In this document: positions 50,826 to 59,745 of the stretch, piece after piece
Layout: each line of letters starts with the position of its first letter
How positions within the stretch are numbered: the stretch's first letter is position 1
NCBI GenBank assembly: GCA_963842305.1
Contig: CAWJFW010000006.1
Location: forward strand, 54,207-118,206
Direction: 5' to 3'
Source: JAIBJN01 sp963842305
Lineage (GTDB): Bacteria > Actinomycetota > Thermoleophilia > Gaiellales > Gaiellaceae
Length of the DNA stretch: 64,000 nucleotides
Notes under the pieces: model-generated
Told to the model about the DNA's origin: nothing
Database searches by the model: none
The model's input: the letters and a program-made list of their open reading frames with translations, nothing else
Translations under genes and position numbers: made by a program

Positions 50826-52102
50826 GCGAGATGGAGTACGTCCTCCTGGCAATGCCGGACGTGAACGGCTATCTGCGCGGCAAGGCGCTGAGCAGGAGGG
50901 CCTTCGAAGCGGCGGCCGAGGACGGGACAGTCATGACCGATCTCCTGCTCGGCCTCGACCCCGTCGACACGCCGATCGCCGCCTACGAGAGCTTCGGTAT
51001 CCGGACGGGCGCGGGCGACCTCGTCGTCAAGCCGGAGCTGGACACGCAGCACGAGCTGACCTGGCGGTCAGGCTGGAGCGTCTGCCTCGCGACACCTTCC
51101 TGGAGCGACGGCAGCCCCTGCGAGCTCTCCTCACGCGAGACACTGGGACGAACCCTCACCGCGATGGGTGAGCTCGGCTACGAGGCTCGGGCCGCGTTCG
51201 AGTACGAAGTCAGGATCTGGGACGCCGACGACCAGCCCCTGTCGAGCGGGATCAGCTACTCGATCGTCGAGGCCGGTCGCTACCACGCCCTCGTCGAGGC
51301 ACTCGCCCCCGCGCTCGAGACGCTCGGCGTCGAGCTCTCCGCCATCCACACCGAGGCGGGTCCCGGACTCCTCGAGCTCAATCTCGCCGCACAGAACGGC
51401 GTGCGCGCCGCGGACGACGCCGCCTACGTGAAGCTTGCCGTCAAGGGCGTTGCCGAGACGCTCGGACTGCGCGCGAGCTTCCTCGCCAAGACCATCTCCG
51501 GCGAGGAGGGCTCGAGCGGCCATGTCCATCTGTCCTGCTGGCGGAATGGCGAGAACGTCTTCGCGGCCGAGGCCGGAGGCGACCCCCCGGCGGCCTGCAC
51601 CTCCGCGGTGGCCGGGATCCTGGACCACCTTGCGGGCGCATCCCTCCTCCTGAACCCGACCATCAACTCCTACAAGCGCCTCGTGCCCGGCTGGTTCGCG
51701 CCCGTGAACGCCAGCTGGGGCATCGAGAACCGGTCCGCTGCCCTCCGGGTCATCGCCGCGGCCAAGCCGGAGCGGTGCCGGATCGAATGCCGTCGGCCCG
51801 GGGCGGACGCAAACCCGTACCTCGCCCTCGCCGCGCTGCTCGTGTCGGCAACCGACGGGATGCGCAGAGAAGCCGAGCCGCCCGCGCCGGTCGTCGGCGA
51901 CGCCTACGCACGCGACGACCTTCCCGCCCTACCGGGATCTCTCGAGGCCGCACTGGCCGCCTTCCGCGAGGACGACGTCCTCCGGGAGGCCCTCGGGGAG
52001 AGCTTCAGCGACTACTACGCGACATCCCGAGAATGGGAGCTCGAGGCCTGGCGCGACGCGGTCAGCGAGTGGGAGCGCCAACGCTACGAGCGGGCGGTCT
52101 AG
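50822..52102 (+). CDS. glutamine synthetase family ligase (gamma-glutamyl amine/polyamine type)
   Basis: The 426-residue protein has the GS catalytic barrel: NGYLRGKALSRRAF near the N-terminus, FEYEVRI, EAGPGLLELNL (metal ligands), SGEEGSSGHVHLSCW (the GS KPxxGxxGSGxHxHxS-type motif with K-T-I) and NPTINSYKRLVPG ... WGIENRSAALRV. It lacks the Tyr-adenylation loop of true GlnA, placing it with GlnA3/PuuA-like enzymes that couple glutamate to amines. Together with the amidotransferase and two aminotransferases it suggests gamma-glutamylation-based amine breakdown. Confidence 0.87.
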   Translation: MSEMEYVLLAMPDVNGYLRGKALSRRAFEAAAEDGTVMTDLLLGLDPVDTPIAAYESFGIRTGAGDLVVKPELDTQHELTWRSGWSVCLATPSWSDGSPCELSSRETLGRTLTAMGELGYEARAAFEYEVRIWDADDQPLSSGISYSIVEAGRYHALVEALAPALETLGVELSAIHTEAGPGLLELNLAAQNGVRAADDAAYVKLAVKGVAETLGLRASFLAKTISGEEGSSGHVHLSCWRNGENVFAAEAGGDPPAACTSAVAGILDHLAGASLLLNPTINSYKRLVPGWFAPVNASWGIENRSAALRVIAAAKPERCRIECRRPGADANPYLALAALLVSATDGMRREAEPPAPVVGDAYARDDLPALPGSLEAALAAFREDDVLREALGESFSDYYATSREWELEAWRDAVSEWERQRYERAV

Positions 52103-52114
52103 CCGGGACCTGAG

Positions 52115-53626
52115 TCAGGAGAACAGCGGCCGAAGAGCGGCGTAGAGCGCTCGGTGCCGCTGGTACAGCCGGTCGTAGACCTCCTGGCATTCCGGGCGCG
52201 GCAGCGTGGGCTCGGAGCGCGGGCCGGCCATCGCCCGGCTCGCCGACGGTACGTCGGCGTGCAGCCCGGCGCCCGCTGCCGCCAGCATCGCGGCGCCGCG
52301 GGCGGTCGTCTCGACGTCGTCAGGACGGGAGACGGGCAATCCGGTGACATCTGCGCGGATCTGCAAGAGGAGATCGCCGCGCGCGCCTCCTGCCACGCAG
52401 ACGAGCTCGACCGGCTCCTGGCCCGCGGCCCGGATGCCCTCGAGCACGTCGCGCAACGCGAACGCGTTTCCCTCGAGCAGCGCCCGAGCGAGATGCGCGC
52501 GGCCGTGCGCCGCGGTGAGGCCGAACCAGCCCGCTCGCGCGTCGGGGTTCCACTCCGGTGCGGTCGCTCCGGCGAGCGCGGGTACCCAGAGCACTCCCGC
52601 GGCGCCAACCGGCGCGTTCTCTGCGAGTGCGTTCAGGAGCTCGTACACGTCGGCGCCGGTGGCGGCAGCGCGAGCGGCCTCGACCGATCCCAGCTCGTCG
52701 CGGAACCAGCGGTACGCCCCGCCGGAGAGCCAGCCGGGATTCTCGAGCAGCCAGCCGTCGGGTGCTGCATGAGGGTGAAGCTCTGTGATCCCCTCGGGGT
52801 CGAGCGCCGGCCCCGGCACGACCGCGCAGACCGGCTCGGCCGTCCCCATTACGTCGCAGACCGCCCCCGGCTCGACGACGCCCGCACCCAATGTCGCCGC
52901 CATCTCGTCGCCGCAGCCGAGTACGACCTGCGTCGACGCGTCGAGTCCCGCCGCGTCGCGCAGCCACGGCGCCACGGGACCGAGGACAGCGTGCGCGGGC
53001 CGGACGGGAGCGAGCGACGCGGCGTCGACCTGGAAGGCTTCGCAGGCCTCCTGCGACCAGTCGCGGCTCCGAACGTCGAGGAGCATCGACGACGATGCGT
53101 TCGACGGATCGACCGCCAGCTCGCCCGAGGCATTCCAGGCGACGAAGGAGCCCGGGAGGAGGAACCAGCTCGCCTGGGAATGCTGGTCGCTGCGATGCCG
53201 GGCGAGCCAAGCGATCTTGGCGGCCACGTGACCGGGATCCAGGTTGCATCCGCTGAGCTCTCGAAGCCGCTCGGGAGCGATTCGCTCCGCTGCCTCGTCG
53301 CACTCCGCACCCGCGCGTCGATCCATCCAGATGAGCGCGGGGCCGAGCGGCTGGCCCGAGGCGTCGGCTGCAACGAGGCCGTCCAGCTGCGACCCGAACG
53401 AGACGGCACGGACGGCGGAGCTGTCGACCGACCGGCAGACCTCTGCAAGCGCCTGGGCGACGGCTCCGAGCCACTCGCGTGCGTCCTGCTCCGCCCAGCC
53501 GGGCTGGGGATACGAGAGCGTGTGGGGTACGTAGGACTTTGCGACCTGGGCGCCGTCGGCGTCATGTGCCTGGGCGCAGGTGCCCTGCGATCCAACGTCG
53601 ACTCCGACCACCAGCTCCGAGGTCAC
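52115..53626 (-). CDS. FGGY-family carbohydrate kinase (xylulokinase-like)
   Basis: GTG 53626 starts a 503-residue kinase. The ATPase fold begins VVGVDVGSQGTCAQ, the FGGY part has LIWMDRRAG, the C-terminal half VVLGCGDEMAATLGAG and AGGARGDLLLQIRADVTGLPV (adenosine and second phosphate loops). It phosphorylates a sugar or polyol; substrate not predictable. Its start overlaps the stop of the GntR gene (GTGA), so kinase and regulator are co-translated. Confidence 0.9.
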   Translation of the reverse strand: MTSELVVGVDVGSQGTCAQAHDADGAQVAKSYVPHTLSYPQPGWAEQDAREWLGAVAQALAEVCRSVDSSAVRAVSFGSQLDGLVAADASGQPLGPALIWMDRRAGAECDEAAERIAPERLRELSGCNLDPGHVAAKIAWLARHRSDQHSQASWFLLPGSFVAWNASGELAVDPSNASSSMLLDVRSRDWSQEACEAFQVDAASLAPVRPAHAVLGPVAPWLRDAAGLDASTQVVLGCGDEMAATLGAGVVEPGAVCDVMGTAEPVCAVVPGPALDPEGITELHPHAAPDGWLLENPGWLSGGAYRWFRDELGSVEAARAAATGADVYELLNALAENAPVGAAGVLWVPALAGATAPEWNPDARAGWFGLTAAHGRAHLARALLEGNAFALRDVLEGIRAAGQEPVELVCVAGGARGDLLLQIRADVTGLPVSRPDDVETTARGAAMLAAAGAGLHADVPSASRAMAGPRSEPTLPRPECQEVYDRLYQRHRALYAALRPLFS

Positions 53627-54372
53627 TCGGCGCCCTCCGAGTCGTCGCCGGGGCCGCGCCGGTAGACGGTGAACTCGAACGCGTCCGCAAGATGGTGCTC
53701 CTGCGACACCAGGACGACGGTGCCGTCCGCGGTGCTGTCGAGCTGGAAGAGCGTCAGGAGAAGCGCTCCCGCCGTCACGCCCAGCCGCCGGGCGACGTCG
53801 CCCTCCGCCGTCTGGGGCATGATCGTCGCCACGCCGTGATGGACGGGCAGGCCGCGATCCGCCAGCGCCGCGTAGATCGAGCCTCCCTCCAACCCTGCCA
53901 GGACCTCGAGCGGGAGCACGTCGGTCCGGCACCAGTCGGCGGAGTCGACGACCCGCCGGCCGGCCGCGGTTCGCACGCGCCGGAGCGCGGAGACCGGCGT
54001 TCCCGCGCCGACGCCCAGCGCGGTCGCGACAGGCGTGGAAGCCGGCTCCAGCGCGCAGGTCTCGGCGATCGTGTCCTGCTCGACGGCCATCGCGGCAATC
54101 ATCGAGGAGACCGAGAAGTTGCGGCTGAGATCGTTGCGCACACCCGGCTGGCGGGTGACGTACGTGCCCGACCCGTGACGGCGCCGGACGATGCCGTCCT
54201 CCTCCAGCAGCGTGATGCCCTCACGAAGCGAGGGCCGCGAGACGCCGAGGCTGCGCGCCAGCTCGGGCTCGCTCGGCAGCCGCTCCCCCGGCTCGAGCCC
54301 CTCGGCCACGATCCGCTCGCGCAGGGCCTTGGCGACCGAGTGGCTGAGCGGACGGCGAGGGGGAGCGCTCAC
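53623..54372 (-). CDS. GntR-family transcriptional regulator, HutC/UTRA type
   Basis: The 249-residue protein has an N-terminal winged helix (LREGITLLEEDGIVRRRHGSGTYV, after RLPSEPELARSLGVSRPSL) and a C-terminal UTRA effector domain (SALRRVRTAAGRRVVDSADWCRTDVLP ... LEVLAGLEGGSIYAAL). UTRA domains bind sugars, phosphates or amino acids. It sits inside the kinase/dehydrogenase locus it probably controls; the palindrome at 55462-55480 is the likely operator. Confidence 0.92.
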   Translation of the reverse strand: MSAPPRRPLSHSVAKALRERIVAEGLEPGERLPSEPELARSLGVSRPSLREGITLLEEDGIVRRRHGSGTYVTRQPGVRNDLSRNFSVSSMIAAMAVEQDTIAETCALEPASTPVATALGVGAGTPVSALRRVRTAAGRRVVDSADWCRTDVLPLEVLAGLEGGSIYAALADRGLPVHHGVATIMPQTAEGDVARRLGVTAGALLLTLFQLDSTADGTVVLVSQEHHLADAFEFTVYRRGPGDDSEGAE

Positions 54373-54385
54373 CAGCGTCTTCGCC

Positions 54386-55444
54386 TCAGGGTTGAACGAC
54401 GACCTTCAGGACCTCGCCCGAGCGGATCCGCGGGAAGGCATCGGGCGCGGCGTCCAGGTCGATCACGTCGGAGACGATCCGGCGGATCCCGCCGATGTCG
54501 TCGGCCAGCATGTCGAGGGCGCGCACCTGATCTCGGTGACGGGACGCGTACGACCCGTGGACCTGCACCTCCAGGTAGTGGAGGATGTTGGAGGGGAAGC
54601 GCATGTGCGTCGTGCCCTTCGGCAGGCCGCCGAAGAAGAGGACGCGCCCGCGCGGCGCGGCCATCTCCATCGCCTGCTCCTGGGCGACGTCGCTCGAGCA
54701 GGCGACGATCACGACGTCGGCGCCGATCCCGTCGGTGGCATCACGCGCGGCCTTCGTCCCGTCGGCGGAGGATGTGTCGACGTAGATCATCCGCTCCTCG
54801 CCGAGGATCTCGCGCGCGAGCTCGAGCCGCTGTGCCGCCGTCTCCAGCAGCAGCACCTGCCCCGCGCCCTCGAGACGCGCGATGAGAGCATGGGCGGTCC
54901 CGACCGGCCCCGCACCGACGACGACGACCGTGTCGTCGAGCGACACGCCGATGTCCTTGTGGCCGCAGAGCGCATCGGAGAGCGGGTCGGCGAACGTCGC
55001 GTGCACCTCCGAGAGGCAGTCCGGGATCCGGAACAGGTTCTTCAGCGCAATCTGAGGAATCGCCACGAGCTCGGCGTAGGCGCCCTGGTGGTCGAAGCCC
55101 ATCAGCTCGCCGTTGACGCAGAGGTGCTCGTTCCCGGAGCGGCAGAGACGGCAGCGGCCGCACCAGAGCGTCGAGATGCAATGGACGCGGTCGCCGATGG
55201 ACAGGCCCGACTGGGCGACCTCCTCGGCGGCCGCGGGTCCGATCTCGACCAGCTCGCCGCTGATCTCGTGGCCGAGCACCCAGGGGGGCGAGATACGCCG
55301 GTCGCCGTTGTAGAACGAGCGGACGTCCGTGCCGCAGATGCCGCAGGCGGTGACGCGGAGGAGAACGCCGTTCTGCGGAGACGAAGCGTCCGCGACCTGC
55401 CCGATCGACATCTCTCCCGGCCCATCCCAGATCGCGGCGCGCAT
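54386..55444 (-). CDS. zinc-dependent medium-chain alcohol/polyol dehydrogenase
   Basis: The 352-residue protein is a GroES-like/NAD-binding MDR enzyme. Catalytic zinc ligands are in CGICGTDV and GHEISG; the structural zinc site is CGRCRLCRSGNEHLC (four Cys). The Rossmann motif is VVVVGAGPVG. It oxidises a secondary alcohol or polyol, as sorbitol or threonine dehydrogenases do. It is divergent from the TIM-barrel gene and followed by the GntR gene on the same strand. Confidence 0.92.
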   Translation of the reverse strand: MRAAIWDGPGEMSIGQVADASSPQNGVLLRVTACGICGTDVRSFYNGDRRISPPWVLGHEISGELVEIGPAAAEEVAQSGLSIGDRVHCISTLWCGRCRLCRSGNEHLCVNGELMGFDHQGAYAELVAIPQIALKNLFRIPDCLSEVHATFADPLSDALCGHKDIGVSLDDTVVVVGAGPVGTAHALIARLEGAGQVLLLETAAQRLELAREILGEERMIYVDTSSADGTKAARDATDGIGADVVIVACSSDVAQEQAMEMAAPRGRVLFFGGLPKGTTHMRFPSNILHYLEVQVHGSYASRHRDQVRALDMLADDIGGIRRIVSDVIDLDAAPDAFPRIRSGEVLKVVVQP

Positions 55445-55461
55445 GTGCGCTAGGATAGCCG

Positions 55462-55480
55462 AAAGTTGTCAGACAACTTT
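55462..55480. promoter_or_regulatory. perfect 19-bp palindrome, probable GntR-family operator
   Basis: AAAGTTGTCAGACAACTTT is a perfect palindrome with a single central base. Its core TTGTCAGACAA fits the general GntR pattern (TNGTNNNACNA). It sits between divergent genes (dehydrogenase starts at 55444, TIM-barrel gene at 55492) just before the AGGAG site of the latter. TAGGAT at 55451-55456 is a likely -10 for the plus strand, so binding would cover the transcription start. Confidence 0.75.
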
Positions 55481-55491
55481 AGGAGCCTGTC

Positions 55492-56157
55492 GTGATCCAG
55501 TTCATCTTCATGCTGACCCGGGACGACGAGACACTCGCCGACGCGCGGGAGGTGTACGCGTCCATCGCGGACAGCGGCGTGCGCCACGTCGGGTGCAAGG
55601 ACGTGGGTCTTCCCCGCGACGAGCTCCAGGGTCTCCTGTCGGACATCAAGGCGAACGGGCACACGTCGCACCTCGAGGTGGTATCCGAGTCCGAGGAAGC
55701 GACGCTCGCTTCCGCGCGCACGGCAGCCGAGATCGGGCCGGACTACCTGATCGGGGGCACGCTGGTCGAGCCGGTGCAGGAGATCATCGCCGGCACCGGG
55801 ATCAAGTTCTTTCCCTACGTGGGGCAGATCGTCGGCCACCCGTGCCTTCTCCGCGGCTCGATCGCGGAGATCGCCGACGACGCCCGCCGCGCGGAGGCGC
55901 TCGGTGTGGACGGCATCAACCTGCTCGCCTACCGCTACGACGGTGACGTGGACGCGCTCGTCGAGGCCGTCGTCGAGGCGACCGACCTGCCGGTGATCGC
56001 CGCCGGCTCGGTCGACTCGCCGGCCCGGATCCAGGCGCTCGAGAGCCGCGGCGTGTGGGCCTTCACGATCGGGACCGCCGCCCTCGACGGTGTGCTCCTC
56101 CCGGGCGAGCCCCTCGGGGCGCAGCTCCGCGTCGCCCTCGAGGCGGCGCAGGTCTGA
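55492..56157 (+). CDS. HisA/HisF-like TIM-barrel protein, unknown substrate
   Basis: GTG 55492 has an AGGAG site. The 221-residue protein has repeated beta/alpha units typical of phosphate-binding TIM barrels: VRHVGCKDVGL, PDYLIGGTLVEPV, KFFPYVGQIVGHP, LGVDGINLLAYRYDGD and LPVIAAGSVDSPARIQALESRGVWAFTIGTA, where the last two strands hold the phosphate site. It resembles HisA/HisF and epimerase-type barrels but I cannot name the reaction. Its operator and divergent dehydrogenase suggest a sugar or polyol pathway. Confidence 0.7.
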   Translation: MIQFIFMLTRDDETLADAREVYASIADSGVRHVGCKDVGLPRDELQGLLSDIKANGHTSHLEVVSESEEATLASARTAAEIGPDYLIGGTLVEPVQEIIAGTGIKFFPYVGQIVGHPCLLRGSIAEIADDARRAEALGVDGINLLAYRYDGDVDALVEAVVEATDLPVIAAGSVDSPARIQALESRGVWAFTIGTAALDGVLLPGEPLGAQLRVALEAAQV

Positions 56158-56160
56158 GGC

Positions 56161-56188
56161 GGAGGGGCGCCGCAAGCGGCGCCCCTCC
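56161..56188. terminator. bidirectional hairpin between convergent genes
   Basis: GGAGGGGCGCCGC and GCGGCGCCCCTCC are perfect 13-base arms around AA; allowing a realistic loop leaves about 11-12 pairs. It is placed exactly between the 3' ends of the TIM-barrel and permease genes. No T-tract follows, so termination may be of the intrinsic, U-poor kind seen in high-GC bacteria. Confidence 0.7.
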
Positions 56189-56197
56189 GATGTTCGA

Positions 56198-57814
56198 CTA
56201 CGTCAGGTCTCCCTCGTTGATGAACCTGCCCGCCCGCTCGTACTTCTTGGGGTTGGCGGAGCGAAGGATAAGGGCGTAGACAAGGGCCGCCACCGGCACG
56301 AGTACACCGATGATCCCCAGCCAGGTGATGTCGATCTCGAAGCCGCGCCACGGCCCGATCTTGCCGAGCTCCTTGACGTAGAGCACGTCACCGGCCGCGA
56401 GCGCGCTCAGGTACTTGTAACAGAGGTAGAGCACGAGGATCTGGGCGAGGAAGCCGATCCAGGCACAGAGCGTGGTCTTCCACCAAGCTCCGCGCCTCGG
56501 GAGGGAGCTTGCGGAAGTACGCCCAGACGGACAGCGAGGTCAGCGCCTGGACGAGGATGATCCAGATCACGCCCTGGACGGCGATCCAGTAATAGACATC
56601 CAGGGCGGCGCGTCCGGCGAACCTGAAGATGAGAACGATCGCGAGGGCGATAGCGCCCTGAGCGAGGACGGCCACGTGCGGCGTCCCGTGCTTCGGGTGG
56701 GTGCGGCCCAGCACCCTGGGAAGAAGCCCTTCGCGCCCGAGCGAATACGTGTAGCGCAGCCCCGCGTTGTTGAGGGCTGCGGCGCAGGCGAAGGCGCCCG
56801 TGATGATGAAGACCGACATCAGCTGCCCCAGCCAGGTTCCGATGAGCTCGTCCGCCGGGACGACGTTGAAGTTCAGGTAGTCGACCGCGATCTCGCCCCC
56901 GAAGACGGTCGTCGATCCGGCGGAAAGCGCGTCGAATGCCTGATTGGCAGGCCCGTACGAGCTGACCGACGCCCAGGAGGCGAGGGTGTAGAGCACGCCG
57001 ACGAAGACGCAGGAGACGTAGACCGCAATCGGGATCGTCCTGTGCGGGTCCTTGGACTCCTCAGCGTAGTTCGGCGCCGCTTCGAATCCCACCCACGACC
57101 AGAAGGCGATGAAGATTCCGAGGCCGAACGCGATCCCCTTGAACGCGTTCCACGGCAAGCACCGGCGTCGATCGAGACGCCGTCGTTGCCGCCCTGCACG
57201 AAGACGCCGATCGTGAAGGCGATGATGATGAACAGCTCGGTGATCAGAAAGACGCCGAGGATCTTGGCCGAGATCGGAATGTCGAAGTAGCCCAGCGCCG
57301 AGATACCGACGATGCCGAGGATCGCGTACCAGATCCAGTTGATCGGATCCATGTCGAAGGCGGACGCGACCTTGGATTGCGCGAAGGCGGCGAAGCCGCC
57401 GATCAGCGACGCGCCGAAGAGCGTGTAGGCCGCGGCGAGCGAGAGGCCGGACACCATTCCCAGCGTCCGGCCGAGGCCGTGGCTGACGTAGGTGAACATG
57501 CCGCCCGCGGCGCGGAGCCTGCGCGCCATCTGCACGTACGCGACCGAAAAGATGGTCAGGACGATGGTGGCGAAGAAGAAGGCTGCCGGGGCGTACTTCT
57601 CGTTCCCGGCACCGACGACGAACGGGAAGTTGAACATGAATACCGCCAACGGCGCCGAGCCGGTGACGCAGAGGAACAGCACGAGGAGAAGACCGATCGA
57701 GCCGGACCGCAGCTTCTCGACATCCTGGTCACCGCCGATGTCGATCGACGTCACGGTTCCCTCGTGAATCAAGTGCGGATGGGCTGCTGCGCCCCCACCT
57801 TCCGAGCTAGACAT
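56198..57814 (-). CDS. APC-superfamily amino acid/amine permease, broken by two single-base indels
   Basis: ATG 57814 has a GGAGG site. The N-terminal frame (to about 57160) has the APC start RSGSIGLLLVLFLCVTGSAPL and GGMFTYVSHGLGRTLGMV. The middle frame (about 57158-56490) has NAFKGIAFGLGIFIAFWSWVGFEAAPNYAEESKDP, NNAGLRYTYSLGREGLLPRVLG. The last frame gives WWKTTLCAWIGF to the end. One missing base near 57157-57165 and one extra base near 56488-56495 explain it; the total length is a multiple of three. It probably imports the amine or amide used by the neighbouring enzymes. Confidence 0.82.
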
Positions 57815-57925
57815 AGCGCCTCCGAGTTCGCTTTCTTTCCGCCCCCGTACGGCAGGCCGGTGATGAGAGAGGCGCGTATCCTGCCGCATTCAGGGTCAAG
57901 AAGTACAGCCCCCGGAGAAAAGTTC

Positions 57926-58870
57926 TCAGTCGCCGCTGAAGACGGCGTCCGGAAGGAAGCAGGCGACGATCCAGTTGGGCGCGTCGACGACCTCGGTGAT
58001 CTTGAGATCGGCGGCGAGCGAGCACAGGACGTAGGCGTCCTCGCGCGTCAGGCCGCGGCGCTCGACGAGGTGCTCGATCATGGCGCGAACGGCGGCGCGG
58101 GCGCCTTCCATGAGATCGCTATCGACGCCGGTCGTCGCGAACCACCCGCCGGAATCCACCCGCGGCGTCAGTGAGCCCGGCGGCCGCCGAAGCGCCGGCG
58201 AACGCAGGGACATGCCCTGGTCGACGGAGACGCGGATCGTTGTCCGCATCTGGCATTCGAGCCCCGACACGCACACCTCCCCGTCTCCCTGCGCCGCGTG
58301 CCCGTCGCCCAGCGAGAGCAGGCCCCCCGGCACGCCGACGGGGAGGTAGAGCGTGGAGCCTGCCGTCAGGTGACGGAGGTCGATGTTGCCGCCGCCCGCG
58401 TGCGGCGGGGGGATCGGCTCCTCGTGCATGCCGGCGCCGGGGACGCCCGTGGTGCCGCAGAACGGCTCGACCGCGATCCGAACGCCGGGAGCGAACTCGG
58501 TCGTGTCACCCTGGGTAAGGTCGAAGAACTTCAGATACGGGTCCTCGAACTCGCCCGGCGGCAGGAGGCCCAGGCCTGGGATGATCGCCGCCCAGCCCCA
58601 GTCGGGCAGTTCGAAGCCGAGGAGCTCGACGGCGAGCACGTCGCCCGGCTCCGCGCCGGCCACGTGGATGGGGCCCGCCAGCGGGTAGATCGTGTCGAAG
58701 TCGAGCGCGAGCAGATCCTCGTGCGTCGAGTCGCGGCCGATCTGCCCGCCGGCAAAGTCGTCGGTCTCGACCACGACCACGTCGCCCGGCTCGACCTGCA
58801 GCACGGGCTCGATGTCGACGTCCCAGCGCCGGTGGGTGGGCGCGTCGCGCGCGATCAGGTGCTCGGCCAC
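57926..58870 (-). CDS. acetamidase/formamidase family amidohydrolase
   Basis: The 314-residue protein has the FmdA/AmdA pattern: VEPGDVVVVETDDFAGGQI near the N-terminus, HVAGAEPGDVLAVELLGFE, the signature GGNIDLRHLTAGSTLYLPVGVPGGLLSLGDGHAAQGDGEVCVSGLE and C-terminal VDAPNWIVACFLP. It hydrolyses small amides to ammonia and acids. GTG 58870 follows the SDR stop by three bases, so both are co-transcribed with the permease. Confidence 0.92.
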   Translation of the reverse strand: MAEHLIARDAPTHRRWDVDIEPVLQVEPGDVVVVETDDFAGGQIGRDSTHEDLLALDFDTIYPLAGPIHVAGAEPGDVLAVELLGFELPDWGWAAIIPGLGLLPPGEFEDPYLKFFDLTQGDTTEFAPGVRIAVEPFCGTTGVPGAGMHEEPIPPPHAGGGNIDLRHLTAGSTLYLPVGVPGGLLSLGDGHAAQGDGEVCVSGLECQMRTTIRVSVDQGMSLRSPALRRPPGSLTPRVDSGGWFATTGVDSDLMEGARAAVRAMIEHLVERRGLTREDAYVLCSLAADLKITEVVDAPNWIVACFLPDAVFSGD

Positions 58871-58873
58871 GGT

Positions 58874-59653
58874 CTACGCGGACTGGAGCGCGGCTAGCGA
58901 CTCGGGCAGCGTCTGGCCGCCGTCCACGATGATCGTCTGTCCGGTCATGAAGGCGGCCTCGTCGGTCGCCAGGAACAACGCCGCCGCGCCGATCTCCTCC
59001 ACCTTGCCGAGGCGCCCGAGCGGGATGGAGGCGGTCATGTCGGCCAGATAGTCCTGGCCGAGCTCCTCGAGCCCCTCGGAATAGATGTTTCCGGGCATGA
59101 CGGCATTGACCGTGATCCCCTTCGGCGCCAGCTCGATGCACGCCGTCCGGAGGAAGCCGAGCTGCGCCGCCTTGGTCGCCCCGTAGTGCGACCAGCCGGG
59201 GTAGCCCGTGATCGGGCCGGTGATCGAGCTCGTGAGGATGACGCGGCCGTGGCCCGAGCGCTCCAGATAGGGGACACAGGCCTTCACGGTCAGCATGCAG
59301 CCCTTCACGTTCGTGGCGAAGATCGAGTCGATGTCCTCTTCGGTCATGTCGGCCAGCTTGACGTCGGGGAAGACACCGGCGTTCGCGCAGACGACGTCGA
59401 TGCCGCCGAACCGCGACGCGGTCTCGGCGGCGAGCCGCTCGCAGTCCGCAGCCTTGGCCACGTCGCCGGCGACGAAGGCGACCTCCCCGCCCTGGCCCGA
59501 CAGGTCACTCACGGCGGCCTCGCCGGCCGCGGCGTCCCGGCCGTTCACGACCAGGTTCGCGCCGGCGCGTGCGAACACGCCGGCGATTCCCTTGCCGATG
59601 CCCTTGGTTCCACCGGTGACGAGCACCGTGCGGCCCGCGATCGGTGTGAACAT
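58874..59653 (-). CDS. SDR-family short-chain dehydrogenase/reductase
   Basis: The protein has the NAD(P) motif TGGTKGIGKGIA, NAG in CANAGVF, catalytic Ser (TSSITGP), and Tyr and Lys in HYGATKAAQLGF, with the C-terminal TGQTIIVDGGQTLP. ATG 59653 is used; TTG 59659 would add two residues. It oxidises or reduces a hydroxyl/keto compound. As first gene of the SDR-acetamidase-permease unit it probably works on the same substrate family. A TAGGAT box lies near 59705 in the 5' region. Confidence 0.92.
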   Translation of the reverse strand: MFTPIAGRTVLVTGGTKGIGKGIAGVFARAGANLVVNGRDAAAGEAAVSDLSGQGGEVAFVAGDVAKAADCERLAAETASRFGGIDVVCANAGVFPDVKLADMTEEDIDSIFATNVKGCMLTVKACVPYLERSGHGRVILTSSITGPITGYPGWSHYGATKAAQLGFLRTACIELAPKGITVNAVMPGNIYSEGLEELGQDYLADMTASIPLGRLGKVEEIGAAALFLATDEAAFMTGQTIIVDGGQTLPESLAALQSA

Positions 59654-59745
59654 CCTCAACGTCCTCTCACTGTTCGACTGCTCCTGCTCGGCGAGCGCGC
59701 CAATCCTAGAAGGGTTGAGGCCGCCGCGCTGTACGGTTCCATGGC

